Below are positions 22,317-31,461 of a stretch of 64,000 nt of DNA, piece by piece. Positions within the stretch are counted from its first letter, which is position 1; each line of letters begins with the position of its first letter. The stretch spans positions 62,001 to 126,000 of the forward strand of contig JBBRYX010000007.1 in assembly GCA_038237225.1 (NCBI GenBank). Direction: 5' to 3'. The position numbers and the translations under genes were made by a program. The DNA comes from DASVUC01 sp038237225. GTDB lineage: Bacteria > Planctomycetota > Phycisphaerae > Tepidisphaerales > Tepidisphaeraceae. The notes under the pieces were generated by a model. That model made no database searches, was not told the DNA's origin, and saw only the letters and a list, made by a program, of their open reading frames with translations.

Positions 22317-24176
22317 TTACGGTGTTCGGTTTGCCCCGCCGGTCGATCCCGGGATTACCGGCACACCGCCGCCGGAATTGGCGGAGGCTTGGCGGACGGT
22401 GCTCACCTGGTCCTTCAGCGTCTTGTACAGCGGATTGATCTGATCCGAGCGGGCGCTGCGGGTTATGAGCAAACCCTCTTTATCCACAAGAAGAATTTGC
22501 GTTTCGCTCGTACGCGCGTCGAACTGGAATCCGACCAGCGTCCAGTCGGTGGTGAAATCAATTTCTCCCTTGGCCGCCCCGATCGGATCGCCGGGTGCGG
22601 CGCTGAAGAATTCGCCGTGCTGAACACCGTCCTCCCACTTGAACACCTCGAACTGCACAGACGTGGCGCTGCCGACGATGTTGCGAGCGACGAAGAAATT
22701 CGTCTTGGCGGGCACGGGAACCGGCTTGCTCCATTCGCTGTCCGCGCTCACGAGCGCGAAAACATTCGCCAGTCCGGGGTTTTTCGCCACGTTGCTTACG
22801 CCATAGAGCGGATTGCGGATGCGGTAGCGCATCTTGTACTTGTAGGTCTTGCCCGGCGTCACACCGATATCGTGCCCCCAGACCTGGAGGGGATCGCGGA
22901 ACTTGGAGGGATCGAAATCACCGGTCGGCAGTTGACCGACCGCGGGGGCCGGCGCGGCGCCGATGCCTTCACCGCTGGTGGCAATGCCGGGATTTCCCTG
23001 GGGGATCTGCACCTCCGGCGGCAGTCGCGCCGGTGCCGCGGGGCGTGCGGTGTCGCGCGGGGCTGGAGCGAGTCGCTCCGCCGCGCCGCCACCACCGCCG
23101 CGCCCAGGCGTTCCCGTCGAACGCGGGGCGCTGCTCTTTTTCAGATCCGCGCGTTCCTTCGCCTTCTGCTGACGATACTTGTAAACCGCCTCTTTCCACT
23201 CCGGAATCTTCTGCCAGTCGGGCGGCGGATTGTCCAGCGTGTAGTTCTGCTGCTGGGTCTGAAGGATGGTCCCGGGCGCGGCCCAGACATCGCCCTTGGT
23301 CACGGTATAGAAGGGAGGCTGAAGGATCTGCGGGGTGTTCTGCGTCGCCCAGGCGAGATACGCCGCCTGCGCCTGCCGATCGGATGCATCGCCGGGATAG
23401 GGCGTGACCGGTTGTCCGCTCGCGCTGATCTCCAGGCCCTTCACAATCGTTTCGGGTCCCACGTTCTTCCCATCAAACGTTACTTCCTGCCGGACCATTT
23501 CCGCCTGGAGGAAACATGTGCTGTAAAGCGGCACCACCGGCGGAATCTTGGATTGCTTGAATGCCGCATCCAACTCACCCATCGGGATGGTAAAGCTCTG
23601 CGTGACCCAATCCTTGTCCACATCCTGCGGCGCAGCGGGAGCGGCGGGCGTCGGCGCGACGCCAGGCTGGTCGGTTGCCTGGGCAACCGCCTGCACAGCG
23701 GGAATGGTGACGGTGGACCGGCCGACGCGCGCTTCTTCAGGCCTCGGCGTCGGAGGAACGGGGAGCTTTTCGACCACCGGCGTACCTGCGGGAGCGCCTG
23801 CAACTGCACCGCCACCCGGTGTTCCGGGTTGATCCGCCGTCTTGGTGATAATTTCCGCCGGAAGCGACGGCCAGATAAACGCAAGCGTGGTGTCTTTCGC
23901 GCCTTGCCACGCCATCTGCTCCTTGAACTGTTGCGCGGGCTTGGGAACCGCAAGCGTGACATTGCCGCTGGCATTCATCTTCGACTGAAGACTCGCGGCG
24001 GCAGTGTCCTGCGTGTGTTTGTACACGCTGCCGTCGGTGAACGTTTGCCCGTCCACCGCGACTTTCGCCGGCGCCTGGAGGATGTACCCGTACGCCATCC
24101 ACAGCGCGAACAGCGCGCCCAAGCCAATGGCCACCCATTGCACATGCTGTTCGAGAAATTTTGTGAGCTTCTGCAT
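22317..24176 (-). CDS. Unknown bitopic protein in a type IV pilus-type cluster
   Basis: 619 residues. MQKLTKFLEQHVQWVAIGLG starts a short cytosolic end followed by one membrane helix at about 13-33; the rest is predicted periplasmic. Residues ~110-200 and ~370-440 are Ala/Pro/Gly-rich linkers; the last ~180 residues look globular (TPGKTYKYKMRYRIRNPLYG, VQFEVFKWEDGVQHGEFFSA). No family recognised. It starts 28 nt after the PilO-like gene stop, so it occupies the place of PilP or a secretin-associated protein in the cluster; that role is inference from position only. Confidence 0.7.
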   Translation of the reverse strand: MQKLTKFLEQHVQWVAIGLGALFALWMAYGYILQAPAKVAVDGQTFTDGSVYKHTQDTAAASLQSKMNASGNVTLAVPKPAQQFKEQMAWQGAKDTTLAFIWPSLPAEIITKTADQPGTPGGGAVAGAPAGTPVVEKLPVPPTPRPEEARVGRSTVTIPAVQAVAQATDQPGVAPTPAAPAAPQDVDKDWVTQSFTIPMGELDAAFKQSKIPPVVPLYSTCFLQAEMVRQEVTFDGKNVGPETIVKGLEISASGQPVTPYPGDASDRQAQAAYLAWATQNTPQILQPPFYTVTKGDVWAAPGTILQTQQQNYTLDNPPPDWQKIPEWKEAVYKYRQQKAKERADLKKSSAPRSTGTPGRGGGGGAAERLAPAPRDTARPAAPARLPPEVQIPQGNPGIATSGEGIGAAPAPAVGQLPTGDFDPSKFRDPLQVWGHDIGVTPGKTYKYKMRYRIRNPLYGVSNVAKNPGLANVFALVSADSEWSKPVPVPAKTNFFVARNIVGSATSVQFEVFKWEDGVQHGEFFSAAPGDPIGAAKGEIDFTTDWTLVGFQFDARTSETQILLVDKEGLLITRSARSDQINPLYKTLKDQVSTVRQASANSGGGVPVIPGSTGGANRTP

Positions 24177-24204
24177 AAATCACCCGCCGTCTTGAAGTCT
24201 AAAA

Positions 24205-25491
24205 TTATTGCGCGCTCGCCGCCGGCTGCTGGCCTTCCGCCGGTGCAGCTGGTGGTCCTGGTGCCCCCTCTTCCGGAATCCCCAGCGACTGCTTCACCAG
24301 GGGCGGCATCAACGCCGCCGCCCACGATCGCATGAACAGCGCCTCGCATTCCATCTGCACGTTCGCAATCGGACCAGAACCGTAAGCATATCCGGCGCTC
24401 AACGAAGTAGCCGAATCCACCACGCTGAGGTTGATCGCATAAGCATTGATCAGCCGATTCCGGCTCAGGTCGCGAACAAACTTCTGCACCTGCGCCGCAT
24501 CCACATCCGCGGTGATCGTGACCTTCACCACATCAAACAGCGGATTCGAGACCCGCCCCGTGGGACTGACGGCCGGGGCCTTGGCGATCGGCGCATCGGC
24601 GTCCCCGCTCGTGGGCACCGCCGCGTCCCGAACGAAGCTTGGATCGACCTGCACTTTGATCAGCCGCTTAACCGGCGCGACGGTTACGTTGGCGGAACCC
24701 TTGTTGCACTCGTTCACCGCCGCGATCACATCCTGCTGAACCCAGAGCATGAGCTGCGCCGCATAAATATTCACCGGATCAGGAGCCGTCGCACCCGCGA
24801 TGTTCGGATAAGTATCGAAGGCGTCGGGATTCACATAAACCAGGCTCTTTTGCGCTACCGCCATCCGCATCTGATCCGGAAGCTTCTGCTGAGCCTCGGC
24901 GATTTCCTGCGTCGCCTGCTGCAGCGTCTGCGGCGTCGGCTGGCCGTTCACCAGAATCACGCGATCTTTCGTGATCTGGTCGGCGATCTCCTGCTTGCGC
25001 TTCAACAGCTCTTCCGCGGTTGGCGGAAGCCCCGCCTTCATCGGCGCGACCAGCTTGGGCAATTGACCCGGCCCCGCCACGGTCATCAAACCGGTGTACT
25101 TGATCCGGAAATCAAACTGCACGCCCTGATTGGGTGGAAGCGGAAGCGATTGCGGAACCAGCAGCGTGTGCTTGTTCATCGCCACCGCCGCATCACGCAT
25201 GGTGATGCTTTCCTTCTGCATTTCGGCGACGATTTTTTTGCCCTGATCAATCACCGGCTGGCTGGGGAAAATCGGAAGTTCGTCCGCCTCGGTCTTCGTC
25301 GGATCGACGACCGGCATCTTCCGTTGCTTGTTGTTTTCGCCCTGGATTTGCTCGTTCGTCTGCTTCGCCTTATCCAGATCCGCCTGCACCTGCTGGACCT
25401 GCGACCCGAGCGGCATGAACGATGCGACGATCGCGCCCAGCGCGATCACACCGCAGATGATGCTGATCAGATTCTTTTTAACGATTGCCAT
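24205..25491 (-). CDS. PilO-like type IV pilus / type II secretion inner-membrane protein
   Basis: 428 residues. MAIVKKNLISIICGVIALGA leads into a single membrane helix (about 7-27), followed by a coiled coil (QVQQVQADLDKAKQTNEQIQ), as in PilO/GspM. Residues ~330-400 (DVVKVTITADVDAAQVQKFV, RDLSRNRLINAYAINLSVVD) have the ferredoxin-like beta-alpha-beta pattern of PilO. The C-terminus is Pro/Ala-rich. Start at the ATG after GACGAGGCTGTCACC. Flanked 31 nt upstream by the PilM-PilN fusion; the order supports the assignment more than similarity does. Confidence 0.65.
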   Translation of the reverse strand: MAIVKKNLISIICGVIALGAIVASFMPLGSQVQQVQADLDKAKQTNEQIQGENNKQRKMPVVDPTKTEADELPIFPSQPVIDQGKKIVAEMQKESITMRDAAVAMNKHTLLVPQSLPLPPNQGVQFDFRIKYTGLMTVAGPGQLPKLVAPMKAGLPPTAEELLKRKQEIADQITKDRVILVNGQPTPQTLQQATQEIAEAQQKLPDQMRMAVAQKSLVYVNPDAFDTYPNIAGATAPDPVNIYAAQLMLWVQQDVIAAVNECNKGSANVTVAPVKRLIKVQVDPSFVRDAAVPTSGDADAPIAKAPAVSPTGRVSNPLFDVVKVTITADVDAAQVQKFVRDLSRNRLINAYAINLSVVDSATSLSAGYAYGSGPIANVQMECEALFMRSWAAALMPPLVKQSLGIPEEGAPGPPAAPAEGQQPAASAQ

Positions 25492-25522
25492 GGTGACAGC
25501 CTCGTCACGAGGGTTGAGATTT

Positions 25523-27682
25523 CTAGTTTGCTGCCGCCGTCGGAGTGACCGCCGCAGCAGCCGTCTTGGGGGGTGGATCGAGCACGACGACCGCGACCAC
25601 CGTGAACTCCCAATCATCCCGCAGATCTTCACTCGTCAGGCGATCCTGATAGCCCTTGCTGTCGTCCACCGGCGCACCCGCGGCGCCCGCCGCTCCCGGC
25701 GCGATGCCGATATCACTCGGTGCCGCGCCTCCAACCACACCTTCGCCTGACATCACCCCGCCCCCGGCGCCACCACTGGCGCCGACGAACGCTCCAGCGT
25801 TCTTGGCATTCACCGCGGCATCGTACGAAGCCTTCAGTTGCGAAAGTTTCTCAGGATGGTTCCTGATCTGAGTGCCTGAAACCACCTGCGCCTTGGCGAT
25901 GTAATAAGACTTGCCCCCAGGAATCGCGGCCTGACTGATCGCGGTCAGGCCCTTCACCAGCGACTGCTCGACGAATGCCAGTCCGTTCTTGTTCGGGGTG
26001 GTGCCATGGATCGTCACGACAAACCCTCGACCGCCGGCGCCAGGCGCCGCGGCGGTCGCGCCTTCGACCGGTGCCGGTGCGGCTGGCGCAACGCCGTTCG
26101 GAACAAAGCTTCCGTTACCCGGCATCGCCCCTCCGAAGTTCGCCCCTACTGGATTGGAACCGCCACTTCCCGGCATCTTCACAAACTGCCGAAGATCGCC
26201 GGCGAGCACGGGGGCGAGATCCGGCGTGAACTGCGTGAGCACGTGCTCCACGAAAATCTGTTGCCGCTCCCCACGATCCGGGAACTTCTGCTTGACTTCC
26301 TGCGGAGTCGCCTTGATCGCAGGCACGCTCGCGTGAATGTCCCCAAGCAAAGAGGGCACCAGATCGCGGTACTCCTCAAGCGAATGAATGTTCAGAATCC
26401 GCTGCCGCTCCGGCCCGCCCGCACCCGAGATCGTCGTCCACTCTCCGTCAAAAGCGGTCGCCTGCGAGAGCACCGCCTCGTTAGCTGATTTTTCGCTGCT
26501 CGCGCGCTGCAATTGCATGTTGTCGAGCGCGATCCGGCCGTACCCGATGCCCGTCCCCAGCAGGAACAGCGCCGCCGCCGCCGCGAACCACTTCTGTTTC
26601 TCTTTCCAGATCTTCTCGCGCCGGATGTGCTGCGGAAGCAGCGAACTGGTGATCTTGCCTTCACCCATCGCCTGAAGCGCCAACCCATAAGCGCCCACCA
26701 CCGAAAGAATGTTGTCGTTCAAGCTGGCGGCAACCTTGGGATCCGTCGGCGAACCGGCGCCAATGCTGTCCAGCCGCTGAACCTCCAGCTGAAGGTTCTG
26801 CTGCAAATACTTCTGAAGTCCCGGCAACTTAAACGTCCCGCCCAGCGCCAGGATTTTCTTAATCCGCGAATCGCGATGCACGCTGGCGTAGAAACCGATC
26901 GATCGCTGCACCTCCGCGACGAGATCCGCAAACACCGGGCGCATCGCCTGGAAAATCTGCCTCGCGTACTTGCTCGTTGAAGCATTCCGCTTCAAATCCT
27001 CCGCCTTCGGAAAGTTCAACTTAAAGGCCTTCACCAGCGCTTCGGTGAAGTTGTTCCCGCCGATCGGAATCGATCGCAGCCAGATCGTGCTCTCATCGGC
27101 GATGATCAGGTCCGTGTTCTCGGCCCCGAGATCGATGATCATCGTCGTGCCGTCGATCCGCTGGTCGTACTGCATCGCGTTATAGACAGCCAGCGGATTC
27201 ATCTGAACAACCTGCACGTTCAGATCGACGCTCGTGAAGTGGCCGATGTGCTGGTTAATCAGCTCCTTGCGCATGGCAAAGATGCCGACCTCCACATCCG
27301 GAGACTCCGGGCTCTGGAAGAGCTGGTACGACCACTCGACATCATCAAGCGGAAAAGGGATCTGCTGGATCGCTTCGAAGCGAACGATCTCCGGGATCTT
27401 CTTCGGCTCGACCGGCGGCAGCTTGATGAACCGCGCGAAGCTGCTCTGACCGGCGACGCCGATCGACGCCACCCCGCCCTTTGTGGGATGGCGCTGCGCG
27501 AAGCTTGCCAGCGAACTTTGGATCAGACCTTCGCGATTATCCCCGGCATTCGACAGGACGGTCTCATGCTCGATCACTTCAAAGTCATCCACGCGAAGGC
27601 TGTCGCCGTCGCGAACCAGTTTGACGGCTTTAAGGGCACGATTGCCGACGTCGATGCCCCAGGCGAAACGGGGGGTAGCCAT
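25523..27682 (-). CDS. pilM: PilM-PilN-type fusion, type IV pilus assembly
   Basis: 719 residues. Residues 1-350 are an actin-like PilM domain: FAWGIDVGNRALKAVKL (phosphate 1), IIDLGAENTDLIIAD (phosphate 2), ILALGGTFKLPGL (adenosine loop). Then LLPQHIRREKIWKEKQKW, a membrane helix at about 364-384 (FAAAAALFLLGTGIG) and a periplasmic part, the layout of PilN. In most bacteria these are two genes and PilM docks on the N-terminal tail of PilN; here they are one chain. The C-terminal ~200 residues are Gly/Ala/Pro-rich with no clear homology. First gene of a three-gene run. Confidence 0.85.
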   Translation of the reverse strand: MATPRFAWGIDVGNRALKAVKLVRDGDSLRVDDFEVIEHETVLSNAGDNREGLIQSSLASFAQRHPTKGGVASIGVAGQSSFARFIKLPPVEPKKIPEIVRFEAIQQIPFPLDDVEWSYQLFQSPESPDVEVGIFAMRKELINQHIGHFTSVDLNVQVVQMNPLAVYNAMQYDQRIDGTTMIIDLGAENTDLIIADESTIWLRSIPIGGNNFTEALVKAFKLNFPKAEDLKRNASTSKYARQIFQAMRPVFADLVAEVQRSIGFYASVHRDSRIKKILALGGTFKLPGLQKYLQQNLQLEVQRLDSIGAGSPTDPKVAASLNDNILSVVGAYGLALQAMGEGKITSSLLPQHIRREKIWKEKQKWFAAAAALFLLGTGIGYGRIALDNMQLQRASSEKSANEAVLSQATAFDGEWTTISGAGGPERQRILNIHSLEEYRDLVPSLLGDIHASVPAIKATPQEVKQKFPDRGERQQIFVEHVLTQFTPDLAPVLAGDLRQFVKMPGSGGSNPVGANFGGAMPGNGSFVPNGVAPAAPAPVEGATAAAPGAGGRGFVVTIHGTTPNKNGLAFVEQSLVKGLTAISQAAIPGGKSYYIAKAQVVSGTQIRNHPEKLSQLKASYDAAVNAKNAGAFVGASGGAGGGVMSGEGVVGGAAPSDIGIAPGAAGAAGAPVDDSKGYQDRLTSEDLRDDWEFTVVAVVVLDPPPKTAAAAVTPTAAAN

Positions 27683-28172
27683 GGTCTCTCCTCACAGCCG
27701 GTTCACCCAAAGCAAACGCCGGGTAAAAGGGCCGATTGTCGAGGGCGTCGTAGAGTATGAGACGCGCCTCTGGTGGTGCTCAGCGCAATGGTGTAACCGC
27801 TACGGACAACGAGTTCAAATTCAGCATTCGCAGGCGTCGAGTGATCCGCCAACCGGTGTGAACGTCCCTATATTATGAGACGCACGCCGCAAAGGCGAGT
27901 GAAACACGCCAACGGTTTGGATACGCATGAGGAAGGATCAACTCGCTTGCGAACAACAACTCCCTTTGACGCGAGCCTCACCCAAAGCAGCGGAGCGATT
28001 CAGGTATGATCGATCGATGAATTCGGCTGGCACTCCACCGGTCAAGCTCGCAAGAATCAGTGTGCACTCATCACCCTCAAACTGTCAAGAAAAATCAACG
28101 CCTCGAGACCAGCCGGTTAAGCCCCACCCGGAAGCGCGGGCTTCTCCCGAATCACCCAAACCATAACCCCAC
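27683..28172. other. Intergenic region between pilM and dtd
   Basis: 490 bp between divergent genes. GCGTCTCATAATATAG and GCGTCTCATACTCTAC occur on the minus strand as a degenerate direct repeat that could hold promoter elements for the pilus genes. No convincing ORF, RNA or mobile element seen. Confidence 0.4.
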
Positions 28173-28640
28173 ATGATTTCGATTATCCAACGCGTCTCGC
28201 AAGCAAACGTGACCGTCCACGACGAAATCGTCGGGCAGATCGAGCGCGGCATCCTCGCCCTCTCATCGGTGACGCCAGGTGATGACGCTCGCGATATTGA
28301 ATGGACGACCAGCAAGCTCGTGAGCCTGCGAATCTTCCCGAGCGGAGACAAGCACTTTGACCTCGACGTTCGAGAGATCGGGGGGAGCATCCTGCTCGTG
28401 AGCAATTTCACCGTGGCGGCGGATGCGCGAAAGGGCCGCCGGCCGAGCTTCGATTCCGCGGCGCCGCCTCAGATAGCGGAGCGGATGTTTGAGCGATTCG
28501 TGGATGCCGTTCGCGCAACGGGAGTGCCGGTGCAAACCGGACGTTTCGCGGCCGACATGAGGGTCTCCCTGACCAATGAGGGGCCCGCGACGTTTATCAT
28601 TGATAGCCGATTGAGCGTGCAATCCCGCGGCCCGTCTTAG
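28173..28640 (+). CDS. dtd: D-aminoacyl-tRNA deacylase
   Basis: Hydrolyses D-aminoacyl-tRNAs and Gly-tRNA(Ala) in the cytosol. 155 residues, usual length ~145-150. MISIIQRVSQANVTV is the standard N-terminus; LLVSNFTVAADARKGRRPSF is a variant of SQFTLxADxxKGxRPSF, and MRVSLTNEGPATFIIDS contains the Gly-cisPro motif that reads substrate chirality. It converges with the FHA gene and overlaps its stop codon by 3 nt. Confidence 0.95.
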   Translation: MISIIQRVSQANVTVHDEIVGQIERGILALSSVTPGDDARDIEWTTSKLVSLRIFPSGDKHFDLDVREIGGSILLVSNFTVAADARKGRRPSFDSAAPPQIAERMFERFVDAVRATGVPVQTGRFAADMRVSLTNEGPATFIIDSRLSVQSRGPS

Positions 28641-29650
28641 TGGGACAACATCGTGTAGAGGAGCGCGCGGATTACGATTTTTGCATCGGGTAGCTCGGCT
28701 GGTGGCTCCGCGGCTTCCGATTTCGCGCTATCGGCGCCCTTCCAAATCGTCTGTTCCGCGGGGGCATCAGCGACACGTTCGACATGGGTCGCGACTTCCG
28801 CGGACTCGACGGCTACGGGTTCATGACTCACGTTCCTGGCAAGCTCTCCGGCGGAAATCTTTCCTGGAAAGTTTGATTCGACCGCCAGCCACGCTGCCGA
28901 GACCACGAGCGCGACAGCGATTGACAGGAGCACCGCCGCCATCCGCCGCTCGCCACGCGAGAGTTTCCGGGAAGCCTGGACCGGAACGCGGCCGGAGTTT
29001 GCCGCATTGGCGCGGTCTTCGGCTTGGTGCGCCTGAAGCGAGAATGAAACGCGGGACTTTGCCCGCGCGCTGCTCTTTCCGAGGATGCGCGCCTGACCCG
29101 CGGAATTTTTCGTGCGCAGGGTCGGCGTCGTCTTCTCGTGAATCGAGTTCCACGCGCTGCTCGCGATTTCGTTCAAGAGCCCGTGCACGCCATCGCTTTC
29201 ATAGCCCGCGGGCTCGAGAGGCCGCGGCTGGGGGATGGGCATGTCCTCGTCATACTCGGCCTCGCCCGGCTCGAGCAACTCAAAACCCACAACCGTCCCC
29301 GCGAACGATTCGTTCGGATCCACCGGTCGAACCCGTGCCGGCTTCTCCTTCTTTAGCGCTTCAAACTTGCCCACGCAAAACGTCATCAGCGTTCGGCCCA
29401 TCCGCAGCGAATCGCCCTCCCGCAGCAGATGCTGCTCCACCCGCTCATGTCCGATGAATGTGCCGTTGCGGCTCTGGAGATCGGTCAAAATCCAGGTCTC
29501 TCCCTGCGGCTCCACCCGGCAATGGGCGCGCGACATCATGATGTCCCGAACGCAGATCGCGCAATCCGATGCCCGGCCGATCGACAGCGTCCCTCTCAGT
29601 TCGCGTCGCAGGATCTCTTCGTGGTTGGCGGTGAAAATAAGGTAGGGCAT
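28637..29650 (-). CDS. FHA-domain membrane protein
   Basis: 337 residues. An N-terminal FHA domain, about residues 20-92, has GTLSIGRASDCAICV, MMSRAHCRVE and LQSRNGTFIGHERV, the GR-S-SxxH-NG phosphothreonine-binding signature. A disordered Pro/Glu and Ser/Ala/Arg-rich linker follows, then one membrane helix near 238-258 (MAAVLLSIAVALVVSAAWLA) and a Glu/Ala-rich tail. No serine/threonine kinase gene is adjacent. Likely a membrane-tethered reader of Thr phosphorylation; partner unknown. Confidence 0.82.
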   Translation of the reverse strand: MPYLIFTANHEEILRRELRGTLSIGRASDCAICVRDIMMSRAHCRVEPQGETWILTDLQSRNGTFIGHERVEQHLLREGDSLRMGRTLMTFCVGKFEALKKEKPARVRPVDPNESFAGTVVGFELLEPGEAEYDEDMPIPQPRPLEPAGYESDGVHGLLNEIASSAWNSIHEKTTPTLRTKNSAGQARILGKSSARAKSRVSFSLQAHQAEDRANAANSGRVPVQASRKLSRGERRMAAVLLSIAVALVVSAAWLAVESNFPGKISAGELARNVSHEPVAVESAEVATHVERVADAPAEQTIWKGADSAKSEAAEPPAELPDAKIVIRALLYTMLSH

Positions 29651-29855
29651 GGTGGGTGATGCCCTTCGGCGCGAAGGCGCGCAGGCGGGGCGGTACTTCC
29701 TCTATCGAGCAAATCAGCCAATAAACCCCACCTTTTCCGGACCATCACGTTTCGCCAGCCCCTTCCCAAGCTTAGAGATGCCGCGGCAAGCCACACGTGG
29801 AGCCCAAGCGATTGCGCCTTCGCCGGAACCCCGGCAGACTCACCCTATTTCTTTC

Positions 29856-29884
29856 TTGCATAATACCAAACTTATACCTAACAT
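29856..29884 (+). promoter_or_regulatory. Possible promoter for the zinc-knuckle/HTH gene pair
   Basis: TTGCAT at 29856 and TAACAT at 29879 with 17 bp between, in an AT-rich stretch unusual for this genome; a TATACT hexamer overlaps downstream. The start codon follows 26 nt later after AAAGGAGG. Confidence 0.4.
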
Positions 29885-29909
29885 ATACTCCGTCTACAAA
29901 GGAGGATCC

Positions 29910-30332
29910 ATGCCCAACTCATCGTCCAATCCATCGTCCGCTCCTAACCCCGACGACCCCCGCTACACCCGCAAACGCATCGGGAAAAACTTCGCCCGTG
30001 TCGTCAACCGCCTGCTCGTTCAAACCGCCATCCGCGACGGCGAGCACTACGACGTCATCCCCGAGCAGCAGGTCAAGTACGAGCTCAAACTCTTCGACCT
30101 CCTCCCCAAGCTCCTCCACGTCATCCCCAAAGCCCGCCCCACCCCCGACGAAGCCGACCCCGAACTCGATCCCCGCTTCGACCACGTCCACATCCCCGGA
30201 CCCTCCATCCCCATCTGCCCCTGCTGCCTACAAGGTCCCGGAACCCACTGGGTCGAAGACTGCCCCGACCTTAAAACCCATCACAAACTCCAAACCTTCA
30301 AAGAACTACAAAACGCAGGGAGAGTCCGATGA
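29910..30332 (+). CDS. Small protein with CCHC zinc-knuckle-like motif
   Basis: 140 residues, family not recognised. The N-terminal 20 residues are Ser/Pro-rich; the middle is helical (GKNFARVVNRLLVQTAIRDG). Near residue 107 is CPCCLQGPGTHWVEDCP, a C-x2-C-x6-H-x4-C arrangement that resembles a zinc knuckle of nucleic-acid-binding proteins. A perfect AAAGGAGG sits 5 nt before the ATG. The stop overlaps the start of the next gene (ATGA), so both are translationally coupled. Confidence 0.7.
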   Translation: MPNSSSNPSSAPNPDDPRYTRKRIGKNFARVVNRLLVQTAIRDGEHYDVIPEQQVKYELKLFDLLPKLLHVIPKARPTPDEADPELDPRFDHVHIPGPSIPICPCCLQGPGTHWVEDCPDLKTHHKLQTFKELQNAGRVR

Positions 30333-30745
30333 TCACGCCGACAAAACCCGAAAACACCCGAAAAGACCCGATTCCAGATGAAATTCTGTCGCACTCGGAA
30401 ACGGAGACAACCCTCAGCGACCGCCAACTCCTGGCCATCGAGCTGCTCGCTTCCGGCGCCAACTTCCAAACCACCTCCGACCGTGTGAATGTCGATCCAA
30501 AAACCCTCTACAAATGGAGGCAAAATCCCGCCTTCCACTCTCATCTCGCCCTCCGACGCGAAGAAACCCTCGGCCAAGCTTCCGACCACTACCGCTCTCT
30601 CCTCATCGACACCCTCAACATCCTCTTCAAACAAGCGCAACACCCCTACGCCCCCACCAGCCACCGCGCCGCCCGATCACTACTCGCCCTAAGCCGCCTC
30701 GGCCACCACCTCGTCCCCCCAACCCATAACCCCCCGCCAAAGTGA
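30329..30745 (+). CDS. HTH protein resembling phage terminase small subunits
   Basis: 138 residues. LSDRQLLAIELLASGANFQT, TSDRVNVDPKTLYKWRQNPA form a helix-turn-helix of the kind found in terminase small-subunit-like (phBC6A51-type) proteins, followed by long helices (ALRREETLGQASDHYRSLLI). No large terminase or other phage gene is nearby, so a packaging role is unlikely; DNA binding is the supportable claim. It overlaps the preceding zinc-knuckle gene by 4 nt. Confidence 0.7.
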   Translation: MITPTKPENTRKDPIPDEILSHSETETTLSDRQLLAIELLASGANFQTTSDRVNVDPKTLYKWRQNPAFHSHLALRREETLGQASDHYRSLLIDTLNILFKQAQHPYAPTSHRAARSLLALSRLGHHLVPPTHNPPPK

Positions 30746-30805
30746 CGCCTGATTGCGGCCTCCCCACCTTTGAATACAGTAACCCCGACCAACAAGGAGT
30801 CCCGC

Positions 30806-31297
30806 ATGCCATTGAGCTTACGCGTTAAATTGATGACCGTCCTGATGATCGTCGCCACCGGTTGCAGCCCCAACCAGGCCGACCGCGATCGCAAACGCGC
30901 CGAAGATCGAACCGCTATGCAACTCATCCAGGCCCAGCGCGATCGAGATGAATACAAATCCCAGCTCGATAACGCCCACACCGCCCTCACCGACGCCCAG
31001 GCGAAGAACACCCTCGCCCAGCAACAACTCGAAGCCGTCCGCGGCCAACTCAAAGACGCCATCGATCAAGCCCAGCAGGCCAAGACCAGCCAGGCCAGCG
31101 CCGAACAAGCGTCAGCCAAAGTAAAGCAAGCCCAGGATTCCCTCGACCAAGCCGAGAAGTCCAACAAAGAAGCCACGAAGCAGATCAACGACCTCAAAAA
31201 ACAAAAAAACGAGCTCGATCAAAAACTCGCAAACCTCCACGCCGCCCCCGCCCAAAAAACAGCAGCGCCGACGCCGACGACACAGTTCAATAAATGA
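30806..31297 (+). CDS. Coiled-coil lipoprotein
   Basis: 163 residues. A short lipoprotein signal (MPLSLRVKLMTVLMIVATGC) ends in Cys20 of the ATGC lipobox. The rest is almost one long charged coiled coil (residues ~28-140, rich in Gln, Ala, Lys and Asp) and a short Thr/Pro end. Similar in style to Lpp-like or TolA-like spacers, but no family can be named. AACAAGGAGTCCCGC before the ATG fixes the start over an upstream in-frame Met. Confidence 0.75.
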   Translation: MPLSLRVKLMTVLMIVATGCSPNQADRDRKRAEDRTAMQLIQAQRDRDEYKSQLDNAHTALTDAQAKNTLAQQQLEAVRGQLKDAIDQAQQAKTSQASAEQASAKVKQAQDSLDQAEKSNKEATKQINDLKKQKNELDQKLANLHAAPAQKTAAPTPTTQFNK

Positions 31298-31399
31298 CTC
31301 GGATTTCACTTAATTTCCTGCGCCTTTGCGTAGCGGCACCGCTTGCGGGGCGCGGATTTCGAAGGGGAATCAGGCGCGAGAATTAAACAGAATCCGTAT
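31297..31399. repeat. 102-bp palindromic repeat, copy B
   Basis: TCGGATTTCACTTAATTTCC, TGCGCC, core GTAGCGGCACCGCTTGCGGG, GCGCGGATTTCGAAGGGGAA, then TCAGGCGCGAGAATTAAACA and GAATCCGTAT. The ends are imperfect inverted repeats of about 28 bp. The left end abuts the stop codon of the lipoprotein gene. Confidence 0.8.
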
Positions 31400-31461
31400 G
31401 AGAGGAGGGTTTCGCCAGGGAGAGATTGTCTGGGGTGCGGGCGCGGGGGGGAGGATCGATG

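Noticed and set aside
30329..30745. Prophage remnant around the terminase-small-like gene
   Set aside because: No integrase, portal, large terminase, tail or att-like repeat in the flanks; only the HTH similarity remains.
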